Below are positions 20,427 to 31,385 of a stretch of 63,203 nt of DNA, in pieces. Position numbers and translations under genes: made by a program. Under the pieces are notes generated by a model. That model was not told where the DNA came from. It did not search any database and saw only the letters and a program-made list of their open reading frames with translations. Each line of letters opens with the position of its first letter. The first letter of the stretch is position 1. Source of the stretch: Seminavis robusta (taxonomy: Eukaryota > Bacillariophyta > Bacillariophyceae > Naviculales > Naviculaceae); the NCBI GenBank assembly GCA_903772945.1, contig CAICTM010000495.1, forward strand, positions 1-63,203, given 5' to 3'.

Positions 20427-22697
20427 ATGGGCCGGAACGATGGCAAGAGGGCCTATCTGCCCATCTTGATCATTCCTGGCTTCATGTCGAGTGGCCTGGA
20501 GGTTGTGGAATCCCAGAGCAAGACGGAATGGGAAGGCAAGAGGATTTGGCTCAACTTGTCCAGTCTCGGCTTTCAAACCACCTTTTTGAGGAGTGCCAAG
20601 GACGATTACAAGGAAGCGCCTGATGAAGGGTCGTCACAGTTGAACGACCCTCGCAGTGATGCATTCGGTGATCCCAGGTCGGCTGTTCTTCGCAATGCCT
20701 GGTTGCATCACATGTCACTCCAAAAGGATATGGTCACTGAGCGAGATGGTGTCCGAGTCAGGAACATTTCAGGTCTAGCCGGTGTGGACTACCTCACTCC
20801 CGGTGCTCTCCTCAACTATGTATCCTATGTTTTTGGGCCCATGATTCTAGCATTGCAACAAGTGGGTTATAAGGATGGCCAAAATTTGGACGCCGCACCG
20901 TACGATTGGAGGTTACCACCCTGTGCCTTGGAAACCAGAGACTCCTATTTTACACGCACCATGGGACAGATTGAAAAAATGTACAAAACCAGTCGCGATA
21001 CACCCGTGGTGCTAGTGTGTCATTCCATGGGTTGCAAGGTTGGCCATTATCTTCTCAATTTTGCCAAACAAGCACGAGGCCAGGAATGGATTGACAAACA
21101 CATCCATACCTACTGTCCCATTGGGGCACCTCATTTGGGTGCCCCAAAGGCACTGAGGAGTTTGGTCTGTGGGGACAAAATGGGATTGGATACCTTCTTG
21201 TCAGATGCCGAAGCTCTGGTCTTGGGACGGTCTCTGGGATCTGCGCCATTCTTAGTACCGGAAGAGTTACCCGACAATGCAACACCCCTTGCCATTCTCC
21301 GCATGGATGGAGCCATTGAAGTCACTGTACTGAATTCCATTGACACGGATGTATTCCTGAGCAAGCGAGAAGCGGGACATGCTCCTGGAAAAGTCAAAGT
21401 CACGGTTGTTTTTGGCGGTTCGAGCCTCACGACGCCCTATAACGCCATCAATGAACGACAACGAGTCCATTTCTACGAAGACTTTACCTTTCGAACAGAA
21501 GACAAGGGACCCAAAGACCGTGACAAACTGACAATCTTCCTCTGTGAACCAGGTGTTAGCAGCGCACGTAGGAGCGTCACCCCTATTCGTCAGGCACACT
21601 TGGGGTGTCGAAATTGCTTCTTCAGTCCCTGGAAGGCCAATTTTTGTGGCAATGATGCCAAATGGGCGATGCCTAGCAAAGAAAACAAAGTATTGTTTTG
21701 GCTCAACATTCTCTTCTTTTGGTGGCTCATCTATCCAATTGTCCGCTATTCCATCGAATTCTCCTTCAAGATTGCCTTTGGAGTTACGTATGGTGTCTTT
21801 TGGTGTTTGATCAGCGGTACCGTCATGTCTGCCGATGAATTCTCCAAAGTCTCTGGTGGATCGTCCGTGTTGGCCATGGCACGCATTCCCCACGTCCGCA
21901 GGGAGCTATTCCCTGATTCATCGGCGCGAACGGACAAGGCCAAGCAAGTGGACATGGATATAGACTTGGTGAGCTACCGCGACATGAGACGCATCTGTGG
22001 CTGGTGCTATGACAAACGACGAACGAAGCTTCGCGTCCGAATCAAGTGGATTCCACCACAAAGTCTACCACAACCCCGCAGCAAGTGCCGGCACATTATA
22101 GCCCAACCCACGGAACAAACCCAATCCATCAAGGGTGTCGTGGAACTGAACAAGAGAAAAAAGAAGAAGAAAGCGGCGTTCACGGCACGTTCGGGCTACG
22201 ACATTTTGCGAGCCGAAGGTCTCTTCACGGTGTTTGATCACATGGATCAAATGTACGCGAAGGATCCGCTCGATCCACGAGGCTTTTCCTCCAAAGATGC
22301 GCCTCCGGCACGGGTAATCAAAGCAATCTACGGTGTCAACCTTCCTACCGAAGTGGGTGCCATTTTCAAGCGCCTTCGAGCATCCATTGGTATACCCAAT
22401 CACGTCCGCAACCTTTTGGAACCGGACTGTAACGCTGTCCTGAAATTGAACCCCGATGGGGTGGTTGTGAAGAATGGTTGTATCTACGAGACGAATGCTG
22501 CAGGCAACAAAAGCGGTGACGGTACGGTTCCGTACTGGAGCCTGAGCCATGTCCGCACGTGGGAACGAGACTGCCAGGTGACTGTGGATGAGATTGAAGG
22601 AGCCGAGCATCGAGAGATATTGGCCGACAAGCGACTTCACCAGCTTTTGATAGACTACTGTTGTGCCAAATATGCCGTCCCGGAAGATACAGTGTAA
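20427..22697 (+). CDS. LCAT/PDAT-like lipase-acyltransferase with membrane hairpin
   Basis: 756 residues, single exon, ATG at 20427. The alpha/beta-hydrolase fold opens with LPILIIPGFMSSGLE (11-25). Blocks typical of lecithin:cholesterol acyltransferase relatives follow: YDWRLPP (159-165), the nucleophile elbow VCHSMG (Ser200) and PIGAPHLGAPK. The rest of the triad is Asp698 in GDGTVPYWSLSHV and His728 in AEHREIL. A hydrophobic stretch of about 45 residues (LFWLNILFFWWLIYPIV onward, near 430-475) probably forms a membrane hairpin or two helices. The family transfers an acyl group from a phospholipid to a sterol or diacylglycerol, or hydrolyses it. The length and the insertion between core and His resemble algal/plant LCAT-like enzymes more than the 440-residue animal LCAT. 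Acceptor substrate unknown; endomembrane location inferred. Confidence 0.82.
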   Translation: MGRNDGKRAYLPILIIPGFMSSGLEVVESQSKTEWEGKRIWLNLSSLGFQTTFLRSAKDDYKEAPDEGSSQLNDPRSDAFGDPRSAVLRNAWLHHMSLQKDMVTERDGVRVRNISGLAGVDYLTPGALLNYVSYVFGPMILALQQVGYKDGQNLDAAPYDWRLPPCALETRDSYFTRTMGQIEKMYKTSRDTPVVLVCHSMGCKVGHYLLNFAKQARGQEWIDKHIHTYCPIGAPHLGAPKALRSLVCGDKMGLDTFLSDAEALVLGRSLGSAPFLVPEELPDNATPLAILRMDGAIEVTVLNSIDTDVFLSKREAGHAPGKVKVTVVFGGSSLTTPYNAINERQRVHFYEDFTFRTEDKGPKDRDKLTIFLCEPGVSSARRSVTPIRQAHLGCRNCFFSPWKANFCGNDAKWAMPSKENKVLFWLNILFFWWLIYPIVRYSIEFSFKIAFGVTYGVFWCLISGTVMSADEFSKVSGGSSVLAMARIPHVRRELFPDSSARTDKAKQVDMDIDLVSYRDMRRICGWCYDKRRTKLRVRIKWIPPQSLPQPRSKCRHIIAQPTEQTQSIKGVVELNKRKKKKKAAFTARSGYDILRAEGLFTVFDHMDQMYAKDPLDPRGFSSKDAPPARVIKAIYGVNLPTEVGAIFKRLRASIGIPNHVRNLLEPDCNAVLKLNPDGVVVKNGCIYETNAAGNKSGDGTVPYWSLSHVRTWERDCQVTVDEIEGAEHREILADKRLHQLLIDYCCAKYAVPEDTV

Positions 22698-23748
22698 AAA
22701 TGAAGAAAGGGATGAGAGTTTTTAGCAACGAAAAGCGTTGCTTGTACAAAGAGAGACGGCTGTAACATAGAAAGAAACCGCAAAACATCATAATCTAACT
22801 AGAGAAAACCACGAAACGTAATCTCTAGCTGGAGAAAACATCTTGTTTTTGCATGTCAGAACCAACGATGGGCCCTCTTCCCAAGCAAACACAAACTTGA
22901 AAGCTTTGACCCTGTCTGTGGATTCTAGCTAGCTGGACGGAAAACCACGTAGAATCGCTCCGAACCAATTTTGGGCCCTCTTCCGAAGCAAACAGAGTTG
23001 AAAGATTTGATATCCAACAGCGGATTCCGTGATATGGATCCCTCACATCAATTGGTCTATCCTTGTGAGCCAAAATAGACCGTTGCTTCAGGTGGCCTGT
23101 CCGCATCTGGACCGTTGCTCTGCTCCATTGTACCGTTAGACAAACGGCACGGTCCGTCCAAACGTCCAAACAGCTGTTGAAACCCGCTCCCCACAAAAGA
23201 TGGAACAAAAGATCCACTTCAGCAGGCCAATCGCTGACGTGGTCTTTTTTGACAACCTCCCATCAATGATCAGCATGTTTCAGATCTAAGGGCGAATGTC
23301 GGATCGTGCTTTGGGCAATAGATCTTTCACACATTTCAATGTTTATCCTCATTGCGGGACTGTGATTCACGCTCATTGGTCGGAGGCAGTTCGTCGATGT
23401 GATGTATCAAATTTGGCAACGCAGCTCTTTGCTCACAATAACATCGCTGCACAGGTGGTAGGTGGCAGCCAAAGCAAAAGCAATTAGTTAGATATCATCT
23501 GTTTTTGACAGCAAGCGAGTTGCAGGTTGCGGCCAATAAAAGAACGACGAAGCTACGAACATTCTTCACAACGCTCCCACTGGTGCCATTGCGTCACATC
23601 TTTCGTCAGCAAATCAAGCCAGCAGGTAGCATACCCACATTGCACAAGCACTCTCCAAGAGACACAAACAAACAATCCATCAGTCAACGGACGAACCAAC
23701 CCATTATCTGTTGAGTATCTCATCCCTACTAGAGCTAGCTAGACCACC
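22698..23748. other. Intergenic region with a 70-bp imperfect tandem duplication
   Basis: Two related segments, about 22857-22915 and 22958-23010, share GAACCAA.....GGGCCCTCTTCC.AAGCAAAC....TTGAAAG. The rest is unremarkable. An AGCTAGCTAGACCACC leader directly precedes the next ATG. Confidence 0.5.
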
Positions 23749-25547
23749 ATGTCAGCATCTACCATTCTCACAGCGGCCGCCAAGACGGCGTCCAAGACCA
23801 CAGTGCGGCGTGCCGCTCGTCGTTCCATGGCAACTTCTACCAGAGCAGTCAAGAAATCGGCCGTTGGGGTGATCGTACAAGCCACCAATATGCCATTATC
23901 CAATATAATGCCTTCCTTTGGATCGCCCTTACCATCCAGTGGGACCAGCAGCAGCAGCAGAAACAACAGTCGCAAGGAACTCCAAAAGCTATCAGGTTTG
24001 GCATCTGCCATGTCAAGGAGTAGTTTAGACGACGATACTTCTCCTTCTTCTTCTCGACGATCACTGATAGATGAAACAGGCCAAGTGAACATGTTTGAAT
24101 TGCAACGCTTGGCGTCACTGTCACCGACGTCGTTGAAATTGGGTGACATGTACAAGTACGCTGCTAGTGCCGATCTAGAACAACGGTTACGAAATGCCCA
24201 ATTCCTGCATCGAGAATTGCCCATTCGATTGGCACAACGAGCGTATGATCTTTTGTCGTTGCCACACGGTCTCTCCAGCGAATCGACACCGATTCGTCAA
24301 GTGGCACAAATGTACGTACAGTACATTCAACAATTCCTAGAATTTCCCTTCCCGCAAACCAATTCGCAAGAAGAAGGCTTTACCGAACAATTGCAAGGCA
24401 TGGTCATGGATCGAACATCGATTCCCACCACCATTGCACAAGGATTGATGGAATGGCTCGACGATGATCGACGGGAAGACTTTGAATTAGGGCGACAACA
24501 AGAAATGGAAGATGCCCTCGTCAGATTCTTTACCGCTCGTGTCGGACTCCGATTCCTCGCGGAGCATCACATTCTCAGCAGTCCAAGTCAACGAGGAGGA
24601 GACAAATTGCGAGAAGCACAGACCGCAATATCGCCCTCGGAGGTAGGAGCCAAGGATCGAGGGTGTATTCAACACGATTGCAATCCCGTTCAGGAATGTG
24701 AAAAGGTGGCACAAGAAGTCGCCCGACAGACGTACGATTGTTATGGAATTTGTCCAGAAATTGAAATTGTCGATCGACAGTCGGACAATGCACAAGTCTT
24801 CACCTATGTGCCACATCATTTACATTACATGTTGGCCGAGTTGCTCAAGAATTCGTGTCGGGTGTCTGTGGAGCGGTGAGTGTCTTTGTTGTTGAATTAT
24901 TTTCATTTTTTATTGTTTCGGCCTTTACGGATGTCATGCCCATATCTGATTTCGTTGTTTTTTACTTCAGGTATATGGAACAGGGTGGCAGCAACAGTAC
25001 AACAGCCAAAATTTCTCCTGTGCGAGTGGTGATTGTCAAGGGTGCCAACGAAGTTACCATCAAGGTGTCGGACGAAGGAGGCGGTATTCCACGATCCACC
25101 ATGGCTCGGATCTTCAAGTTTACCCACTCCACATCCCGACAAGAATACGAAGGCAACACCGATTTTGGTACCGTCGAAGCTGGAATCAAGCACATGAGAG
25201 GCTTTGGTTTGCCATTGGCACGCATCTATGCGCGATACTTTGGAGGAGAATTGACCTTGAAGAGCATGGAGGGATACGGATTGGATGCCTACCTGTATCT
25301 GCCTCGATTGGGAGATGCCTGCGAGAATTTGCCACGACGTGTCATTGCCAGTCCGGGAGAACAAGTGTCCTTGCCAGCACCCAAGAGGATCAACAAGAGT
25401 GGTACGCGGGCATTCAGTACATTGGCTCCCAATCGACAATCTGCCAATGAGCCGTGGGTGGTCGAGTCCGATGAGCTGGATGAGGCTGGATGGGAAGAAT
25501 CCAAGACCCGAAGAGTGCTGCAAATTTTGCACTCCAGGGCGTTGTAA
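23749..25547 (+). CDS. PDK: Mitochondrial pyruvate/branched-chain dehydrogenase kinase (PDK/BCKDK family)
   Basis: Exons 23749-24875 and 24971-25547 (95-bp intron, GTGAGT...TTCAG, splitting the codon in ...SVE-R-YMEQ) encode 567 residues. The start is rich in Ala, Ser, Thr and Arg with few acids (MSASTILTAAAKTASKTTVRRAARRSM), a typical mitochondrial presequence. The BCDHK/PDK N-terminal helical domain follows (MFELQRLASLSPTSLKLGDMY ... RNAQFLHRELPIRLAQR ... IPTTIAQGLMEW). The GHKL ATP-binding domain has N-box ELLKNSCR (about 368-375), G1 SDEGGGIP (409-416) and G2 GFGLPLARIYARYFGG (453-468). These kinases phosphorylate Ser on E1-alpha of pyruvate or branched-chain 2-oxoacid dehydrogenase and lower flux into acetyl-CoA. 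N-box Ser-Cys replaces the usual Ala-Met/Thr. The insert between helical and ATPase parts (about 265-330) is longer than in animals. Which complex it regulates cannot be told here. Confidence 0.87.
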
Positions 25548-25849
25548 GAGGACGGATGACTAGAACGGAGGAAAAACAACCTTGGGCTCTACTACTGCAT
25601 GATGTTGTACTGTACCATAGATGAAGAAGAAAAAGACACAGCACCTGTCACAGTCGTCTTGCGAGGAATGACTCAAGAGATCGAAATTAGACAAACAGCG
25701 CGCTCGGCGAAGTGTGAAACCAAATGCACGAGCGCTTGCACATAAACAAATAGCTGAATCGTTTTCAACCTCAGATACTGTAGTTTCCTGGTTGACAAAC
25801 GTCGCCTTTCTCCTGCAAGGTAAACATGCAATGTAACAAACTTCCAGTT

Positions 25850-26465
25850 ACAAACTGCGCATCTTCTGAAAGCCCTTTCGTGCAACGGCAGCCATCTTGA
25901 TGATACCCTGGATAGTGTCCTCGTGCAGAGCATGGCCAAGGATATCCGTTCCACTGAAAAAGACGCTTAGCTCTACTCAGGGCGCCCATTATCACTGGCC
26001 CATTGGTGAATATCCCAATGATTCCTAGCAAAAAAGCAGCAGCCTGGCATATCCTTGCATCCCATGGACTTCCCATGTCACGAGCCCACCTAAGGATTTC
26101 TATATTCCCAGATTTGGCAGGTTGCTTCGTTCCAGCCAGGAGCATCCATTCCGGCCCAGCCACTTGAATATATGAAAAATGACCTTTCCTAACAGCTCCA
26201 AGACAGGTTGATTCATCCCATGTGCACCCTTTCTCATGAGCCCATTTCAGGATTTCCAAATGCCCCCATAAGCTGCATCGGCAGATGTGTCTTCATCCCA
26301 AGGGCATCCATTCTCATGAGCCCATTTGAGAATCTCCTCAAAGTGCTAATGTCCAGCTGCCTCTGTACATGTTTCCTCATTCCAGTGGCACTGGTTCGCA
26401 CAAGCCCACTGCAGAATTTCCAAAAGGCCACCTGCTGCTGCAGAGGAGCAAGTCCCGAAGAATAG
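25850..26465 (-). pseudogene. Decayed ankyrin-repeat gene (GCPWDE family)
   Basis: The minus strand from 26465 downward reads AAAGGLLEILQWACANQCHWNEETC, a stop near 26350, HFEEILKWAHENGCPWDEDT, another frame change near 26265, then KGCTWDESTCLGAV and GNIEILRWARDMGSPWD. It ends with a KMAAVARKGFQKM-like tail around 25870-25900 in yet another frame. The unit is that of the intact gene at 56980-58440, so this is a dead relative. It has at least two frame changes and one in-frame stop, and no N-terminal domain remains. Confidence 0.8.
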
Positions 26466-27286
26466 CAAGGCTGAGCCGAGCATTAACGTATCCAGCGCAG
26501 ATTATACTACACCTTCCAGGAGGCAACCGATGGTGCTATGGTACTGTCCGGTACCGGTACGGGTACCAGGCTGTACAGTTTAAAGTCGGTTTTGGTCCAT
26601 CGCTTTGAGACATCAGCGATACTATAGCAAAAACAGTACAATATCGGAAACCTTCTGTCTCACTCTCTATTTTCTGAGTTAAAGGGACTCAATGTTGGAC
26701 CCAAATATTAATGCATCTCACCAAAAGTATAACAAAAATGAAATACACGTTTAACATAGGTTATATGATGTTAAATCATGAGGTCAGTATGGGTAACATG
26801 CTATCAGTCAATGGTACTTGAGGTCGATTTCGTATTGATCTACTTATGGGTCAATCGGACATTGAGACAGTCATTTGCTTATAGACGGTTTTGGTCCATT
26901 TTTGGGCTGTAGCGCTGGTACACTTTCTACGTGTCTGACCCACTTCCTTTATTAATACGGTCTGAGACAAAATATCTTGACAAGTTTTTGGCTGGGAGCC
27001 AGATTTGGCCCAGGTTATCGGGCAACAATTCGCGCAGTGTCGCGCGAATTATTTGCTAATAATTTGGGTAGCAGACATAACGACCGGTACTAAAAGGCAC
27101 CCCTCAACCACTCGTCACCCATCGAGCTGCCACTTAATGCAGGCCTTTTCTATCTTTGCACCAAAAAGTTGTAAGAAAAGCTTGTCCCAGTTAGCCAGCT
27201 AGCTCATCCGCAGGCACGATTGAGAATCGAATTTGGCATTGGCACCATACCACAACACAAACACACTCTCCACGCTAGTCAACACC
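26466..27286. other. Intergenic region upstream of the Crypton gene
   Basis: It contains a GGTACCGGTACGGGTACC cluster (26548-26566) and two copies of CGGTTTTGGTCCAT (26587 and 26884). These could belong to the left flank of the Crypton element, but no boundary can be fixed. CAGCTAGCTC lies at 27196. Confidence 0.45.
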
Positions 27287-29862
27287 ATGGCGACAATGCC
27301 GCGGCAACGCCGCAATGGGAGATTGGCCGCTGCACGAACGGAGCATGCTGTCACTGCACCCTCTCCAAGAGCACCATCAGCAGCTAATGGTCATGATGTT
27401 GCGGCAACTGCAACAGGTGGTGTTATCTTGCGCAATCCAGCCAATTCAGGAGTGACACATGGAATGGTTGGTTTCATCAACAACAAGCGAGAAGGCACCA
27501 GACCCACTAAGACAATCAAAGCTATTGACCCCAAAGTCAAGGAGTTCGAAATGTGGTGTGAATATGCTTACAAGAATGACCAATTCAAACACAATGTTGA
27601 CAAAGATAAAGTCTACAAATTTATGTTTCTACAATCAATGCGTGAAAAGAAGAAGACTGGTGGAAAACGAGATGCCAATGGCAATGCTAAAGTTACTTTT
27701 GACAAGGAGCTATGGGATAAACTCGACAAGAGCTTCAAGGAGGGTGGAGAAAACATTGAGCTAGTTCCTCCCAAAAAACCTCTTGGCTGGTCCAGTTTCA
27801 ACCAATACAGAACAGCGCTGAAAGGGATTCACTCCAAGCAAGTCGCTCTCGCTGTCAATGCCATTCCCTGGGAGATGATCTGGGATGTTGACTGCAAGAA
27901 CCTGGAGAAGCACGTCAAAGAGAGGATCCCTGCCATTCGCAAAGCCAACTACGAAGAGAAAATCGATCAAGAGTTTGCTCCGTACGCTTGTGTTCAGAAC
28001 TTCGGTCTCATTGAAGAAACGATGTGGGAGGATGCCAAGTCTGTGAATGGAGTTAGGAGCCTTTGCTCCAAGATCAGACACCGTATGTGTACACTTCTTC
28101 TCACCAGTGCCATTCTCAGGAGCGAATCGATTTACAGGGCAGAAATGTCTGATTTCTTTGGTCTCAATCCACCTAAAAGAGACGAGGATGTGCATGTCCC
28201 TTATGTGGCCATCATGCAGATCGCTCAAGGCAAAACCAACCACGGAAGGAAGCTGTTTGGTAGAGCGACTAGGCATGCTGACGTTCGGCGATGTGCACTT
28301 GGAGCCACTGCTTTCTACCTGATGCTCCGGATTGACAGCACCAATGAATTTGCTTCCTTCACAGTGGAGGATTGGATGGACAACGAGAAGTGGTTTGACA
28401 TAAAATTCCTCATTGACATCCAGTGCAACGACAACACCAAGAGCATGAAGAACGACACATACAGTGACTACATCAAGAAGGTCCTGAAGCACCTTGGTCT
28501 TCCCAGCAACAAGCTGCTACATCTGGGGCGCAATATTGGAGCCAAGACACTGGAGCTTTTTGATGTCACAGCTGATGATATCAAGAAGATGGGGAACTGG
28601 AGCCCAAGCGTCTTTGACACCAGCTACTCTGGTAAGATTCCAATGCAGCAAATCCGACAACTCGCTGGATTCACAAATTCTTCCAAGATCTACTACCTTC
28701 CAAGGAGTGAGGTGATGCCAAGCGAAGCACTTTTGCGCAGTACACCCATTGGTAAGTGGTGCTACAAGTCATTGGAAGCCCTGCCGGTAGCTGATGAGAT
28801 GTCAGAGAAGCAGACCGCGGCGGAGTGCCTGAAATTCTTTTGCGAGATGAACTTGATCTTTATTCAGGACATTGCGGCTATGATGGTATTGCACCCAGCT
28901 AGAATGGAGGAGCATCCCATGGTAAACTCCCTGGACTTTCTACAAACCAAACTTTTTAAAGTGAGTTACATCTATTGCCGGCCGCTGTGGTTTCAAGCTG
29001 CAATTTGTACTCATCCATTGCCCTCCTTTCACAGGACTATAAAGAGCACCTTGCCGTGTCATTGCAGAAATCAGTAAGCCCATTAGATGCCAACTTAGAA
29101 AAGGTACTCCCTGGTGTGCACCAGCGCTTGCAGATTACCCATGCGGCTGTTAAGGAATTGGAGAGCAAGGTCGACAACAACACTCTCATGGTCCTGCAAG
29201 AGGTTGAAAAGGGCATGCTGTATGTACAGGCGGCAGTGAAGGAGCTGGGAGAACAGAATCTCGCGGCCACTGACAAGCGAGTTGGGGCATGTCTTGTTAA
29301 GGCTGGTTCCCAAATGTTACAGGAGTCGGAAGAAGAAGACGACTTGCCTCCACCAATGAGTCCGCCTGAGATCACCGAGGAAGACGTCGATGAGGTTCTG
29401 CAGAATTCTCAGTTGCCGGCACCTGGTGGCACACCGGTTAGAAGATGGGAACAGCTGTCAGTTGCCAATGAACCAGTCACCGGCACTTTAAGTGATGCCA
29501 GCAAATTCCTGCTTAGGACCAAGCACACATCGCTTCAATGTGTATGGGACGAGTGGTTTGGAGAAGGCGAGTTCGCTGATGCCTACGGTGGCATCGCTGG
29601 TAGGAATGACAAGTTTGGTGCTCAGTGGCGAAAACATTTAAACAATACTCATGTATCAAGGAACAAGAGGATCGTGGTTGGCATCATGGAACAGGCCAAA
29701 CAACAGAAAGTTCAACCAGAATCAATTATTCAGCATTGGGAGCCTCTTTTCACTGGTGCCGGTGGAAGCGTTGGCAAACTGGTGCAGAATCTGCAGGATT
29801 TGAACTATCTTTCTAAAGGCAAGCCGCGTGGGAAGAAGAAGGATAACAGCACTAGTACATGA
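27287..29862 (+). CDS. Crypton-type tyrosine recombinase
   Basis: Exons 27287-28960 and 29035-29862 (74-bp phase-0 intron) encode 833 residues; the ATG at 27287 lies in AACACCATGG. The N-terminus is basic and disordered. The central recombinase domain has the catalytic set in order: Arg278 (AILRSESIYRAE), His-x2-Arg at 412-415 (HLGRNIGA) and a probable nucleophile Tyr447 (FDTSYSGKIP). A helical segment and an acidic linker follow (EESEEEDDLPPP). The C-terminal 120 residues (VWDEWF ... QWRKHLNNTHVSRNKRIV) resemble the GCR1_C DNA-binding domain that accompanies Cryptons. Such enzymes move circular intermediates by strand exchange without terminal inverted repeats. All key residues are present and the frame is intact, so the element may be active. 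Element ends are not identified. Confidence 0.8.
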
Positions 29863-29867
29863 TTATC

Positions 29868-30212
29868 TTAATAATGTTTCTTTTGACGCAACACTTGTAG
29901 CTCTTGTTCTAGTAGGTCGTTCGCCTCCTCCAAGGCAGTAATGTGTAGATTCATCTTTTCCATCTCTTCGCACATGGCATCGATTGTGGCTTGTAGCTCT
30001 CTCTTAGTCGGTTTCTTCTTTGCGGCCTCTCTCTCACTCAATTTGATGGCTCTGATCGATGTAATGAAGATGGTTCTTTCTTCTCGAAGATCATCGTCGA
30101 TGGCCACCCTGCACTTACAGGAGCCACAGTAACCTCTAAAGTCACCATATTGATGTTCTTTGTAGCTTCCGCCAATAATCCTGACTCGTTGTCCATCCTT
30201 GAAGGTGTTCAT
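29868..30212 (-). CDS. KOW-like domain plus coiled-coil protein, convergent with the Crypton recombinase
   Basis: 114 residues from the ATG at 30212. Residues 1-55 look like a KOW/SH3-barrel module (FKDGQRVRIIGGSYKEHQYG ... CRVAIDDD ... FITSIRAI). The remainder is Lys/Glu-rich coiled coil (REAAKKKPTKRELQATID ... EEANDLLEQELQVLRQKK). Its stop lies only 5 bp from the recombinase stop, so the two transcripts must overlap tail to tail. KOW modules bind RNA or protein in translation and transcription factors; here a role as partner or regulator of the Crypton is inferred from position alone. Confidence 0.6.
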   Translation of the reverse strand: MNTFKDGQRVRIIGGSYKEHQYGDFRGYCGSCKCRVAIDDDLREERTIFITSIRAIKLSEREAAKKKPTKRELQATIDAMCEEMEKMNLHITALEEANDLLEQELQVLRQKKHY

Positions 30213-31385
30213 TGCCCCAATCAAGCAACAGTAGTCGATGTGTTGACTTTTGACCTGTTGACTTATAAGGTAGCGAACCTCTATTGCGAACCTCTCTTGT
30301 AAAAAATGAGCTTCCTTTACATGTACGTCAGTCAGCGACGTACGTCAGCGATCGGCGAGTTGGCGAGGCCTTTCCTTTAGCGAAACCGTGAAGGCCATTT
30401 CTCCCAACGCTCCAAGCGGGATTGCCGTGCAGTTTTGAATCTACCAGCTCCAATTATGGCCAACTCTGCGCCATCCTCAAAACAAGTCTGCGCCATAATT
30501 TCTAGGTAGGTTTTGTACTGAGCGTGACAGGAGGAGACCAGTAATAGACCGTAGACAAAAGGGCGACCTCAGCCAAAATCCATTTTTGGCTGCAGTAGAA
30601 TCAGTACTGAGTCACGGTCCCTTTTCAATCCCAGGGATTTGCCACAGACTTTTTAATGAATAATTAAACTCGTACCAGTTGGTGCTGACCAGCGCACGCA
30701 CCAGCACAAGGAATGCAAGACTCAATGATTGGGCATTGGATCTTTGGTTGGCTGGGCCTACACTCCCCTCCCTTGAACCTTAGATTCTATCTTTATAAAG
30801 AGAGGGAGTGCTCAGTCGCAGAGATGTTGGATAAAGCTGGACTCTCATTTGCAGACTGGTACGTTTATCTGTTGAACGCTAAGATGCAATACCTGCTAAA
30901 TAATGCTCTAGCTAGCTAGCTAGCTGATCATCCTGCATTGAATTTTAATTTTCAACTCGGACAAGCGGCAAAGACGTACCACTGCCAGCGTCTGCCCACT
31001 GACAGGCCTGCTGCCTCTACCAGGGATGAAGCAAAAGGATGGCAGTGTGTTATAAATGGAGACTCGACTCTGTTATTACAACTTGGTAGAAGTTAAGATA
31101 GTTTACAACAATTGTATTTGAAAGTGCTAGCTAGATACACAGTATATTTTAAAAATACGGTAGGTACCAGGTACTACACGTAGTATCGTGGAACTCCACC
31201 TTTTCCTAAAATGTGTCACGCACTGATCTTATCAACAAGGGAAGAATGGTTTTTTTGTGCCAATGTAACGGCTCTTTGCGCTTGCGCACCGCCCCTCCTC
31301 ACATTTTCCTCGCGGAGGCTCAGATGCTACTATCCTTACTTCTTTGATCAGAGTTGGGCACCCACAAGATACACAAGTAGGGACA
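30213..31385. other. Intergenic region
   Basis: No supported gene. Notable sites: ACGTCAGTCAGCGACGTACGTCAGCG near 30325-30350 (repeated ACGTCA), a CTAGCTAGCTAGCTAGCTGA run at 30908-30926, and GGTAGGTACCAGGTAC at 31160. The 3' part contains the promoter of the channel gene. Confidence 0.45.

Noticed and set aside
23296..23714. Small plus-strand ORFs 5' of the kinase gene
   Set aside because: No family, overlapping frames, probable 5' UTR/promoter.
29037..29375. Minus-strand 112-codon frame
   Set aside because: Antisense of Crypton exon 2, which has strong family motifs.
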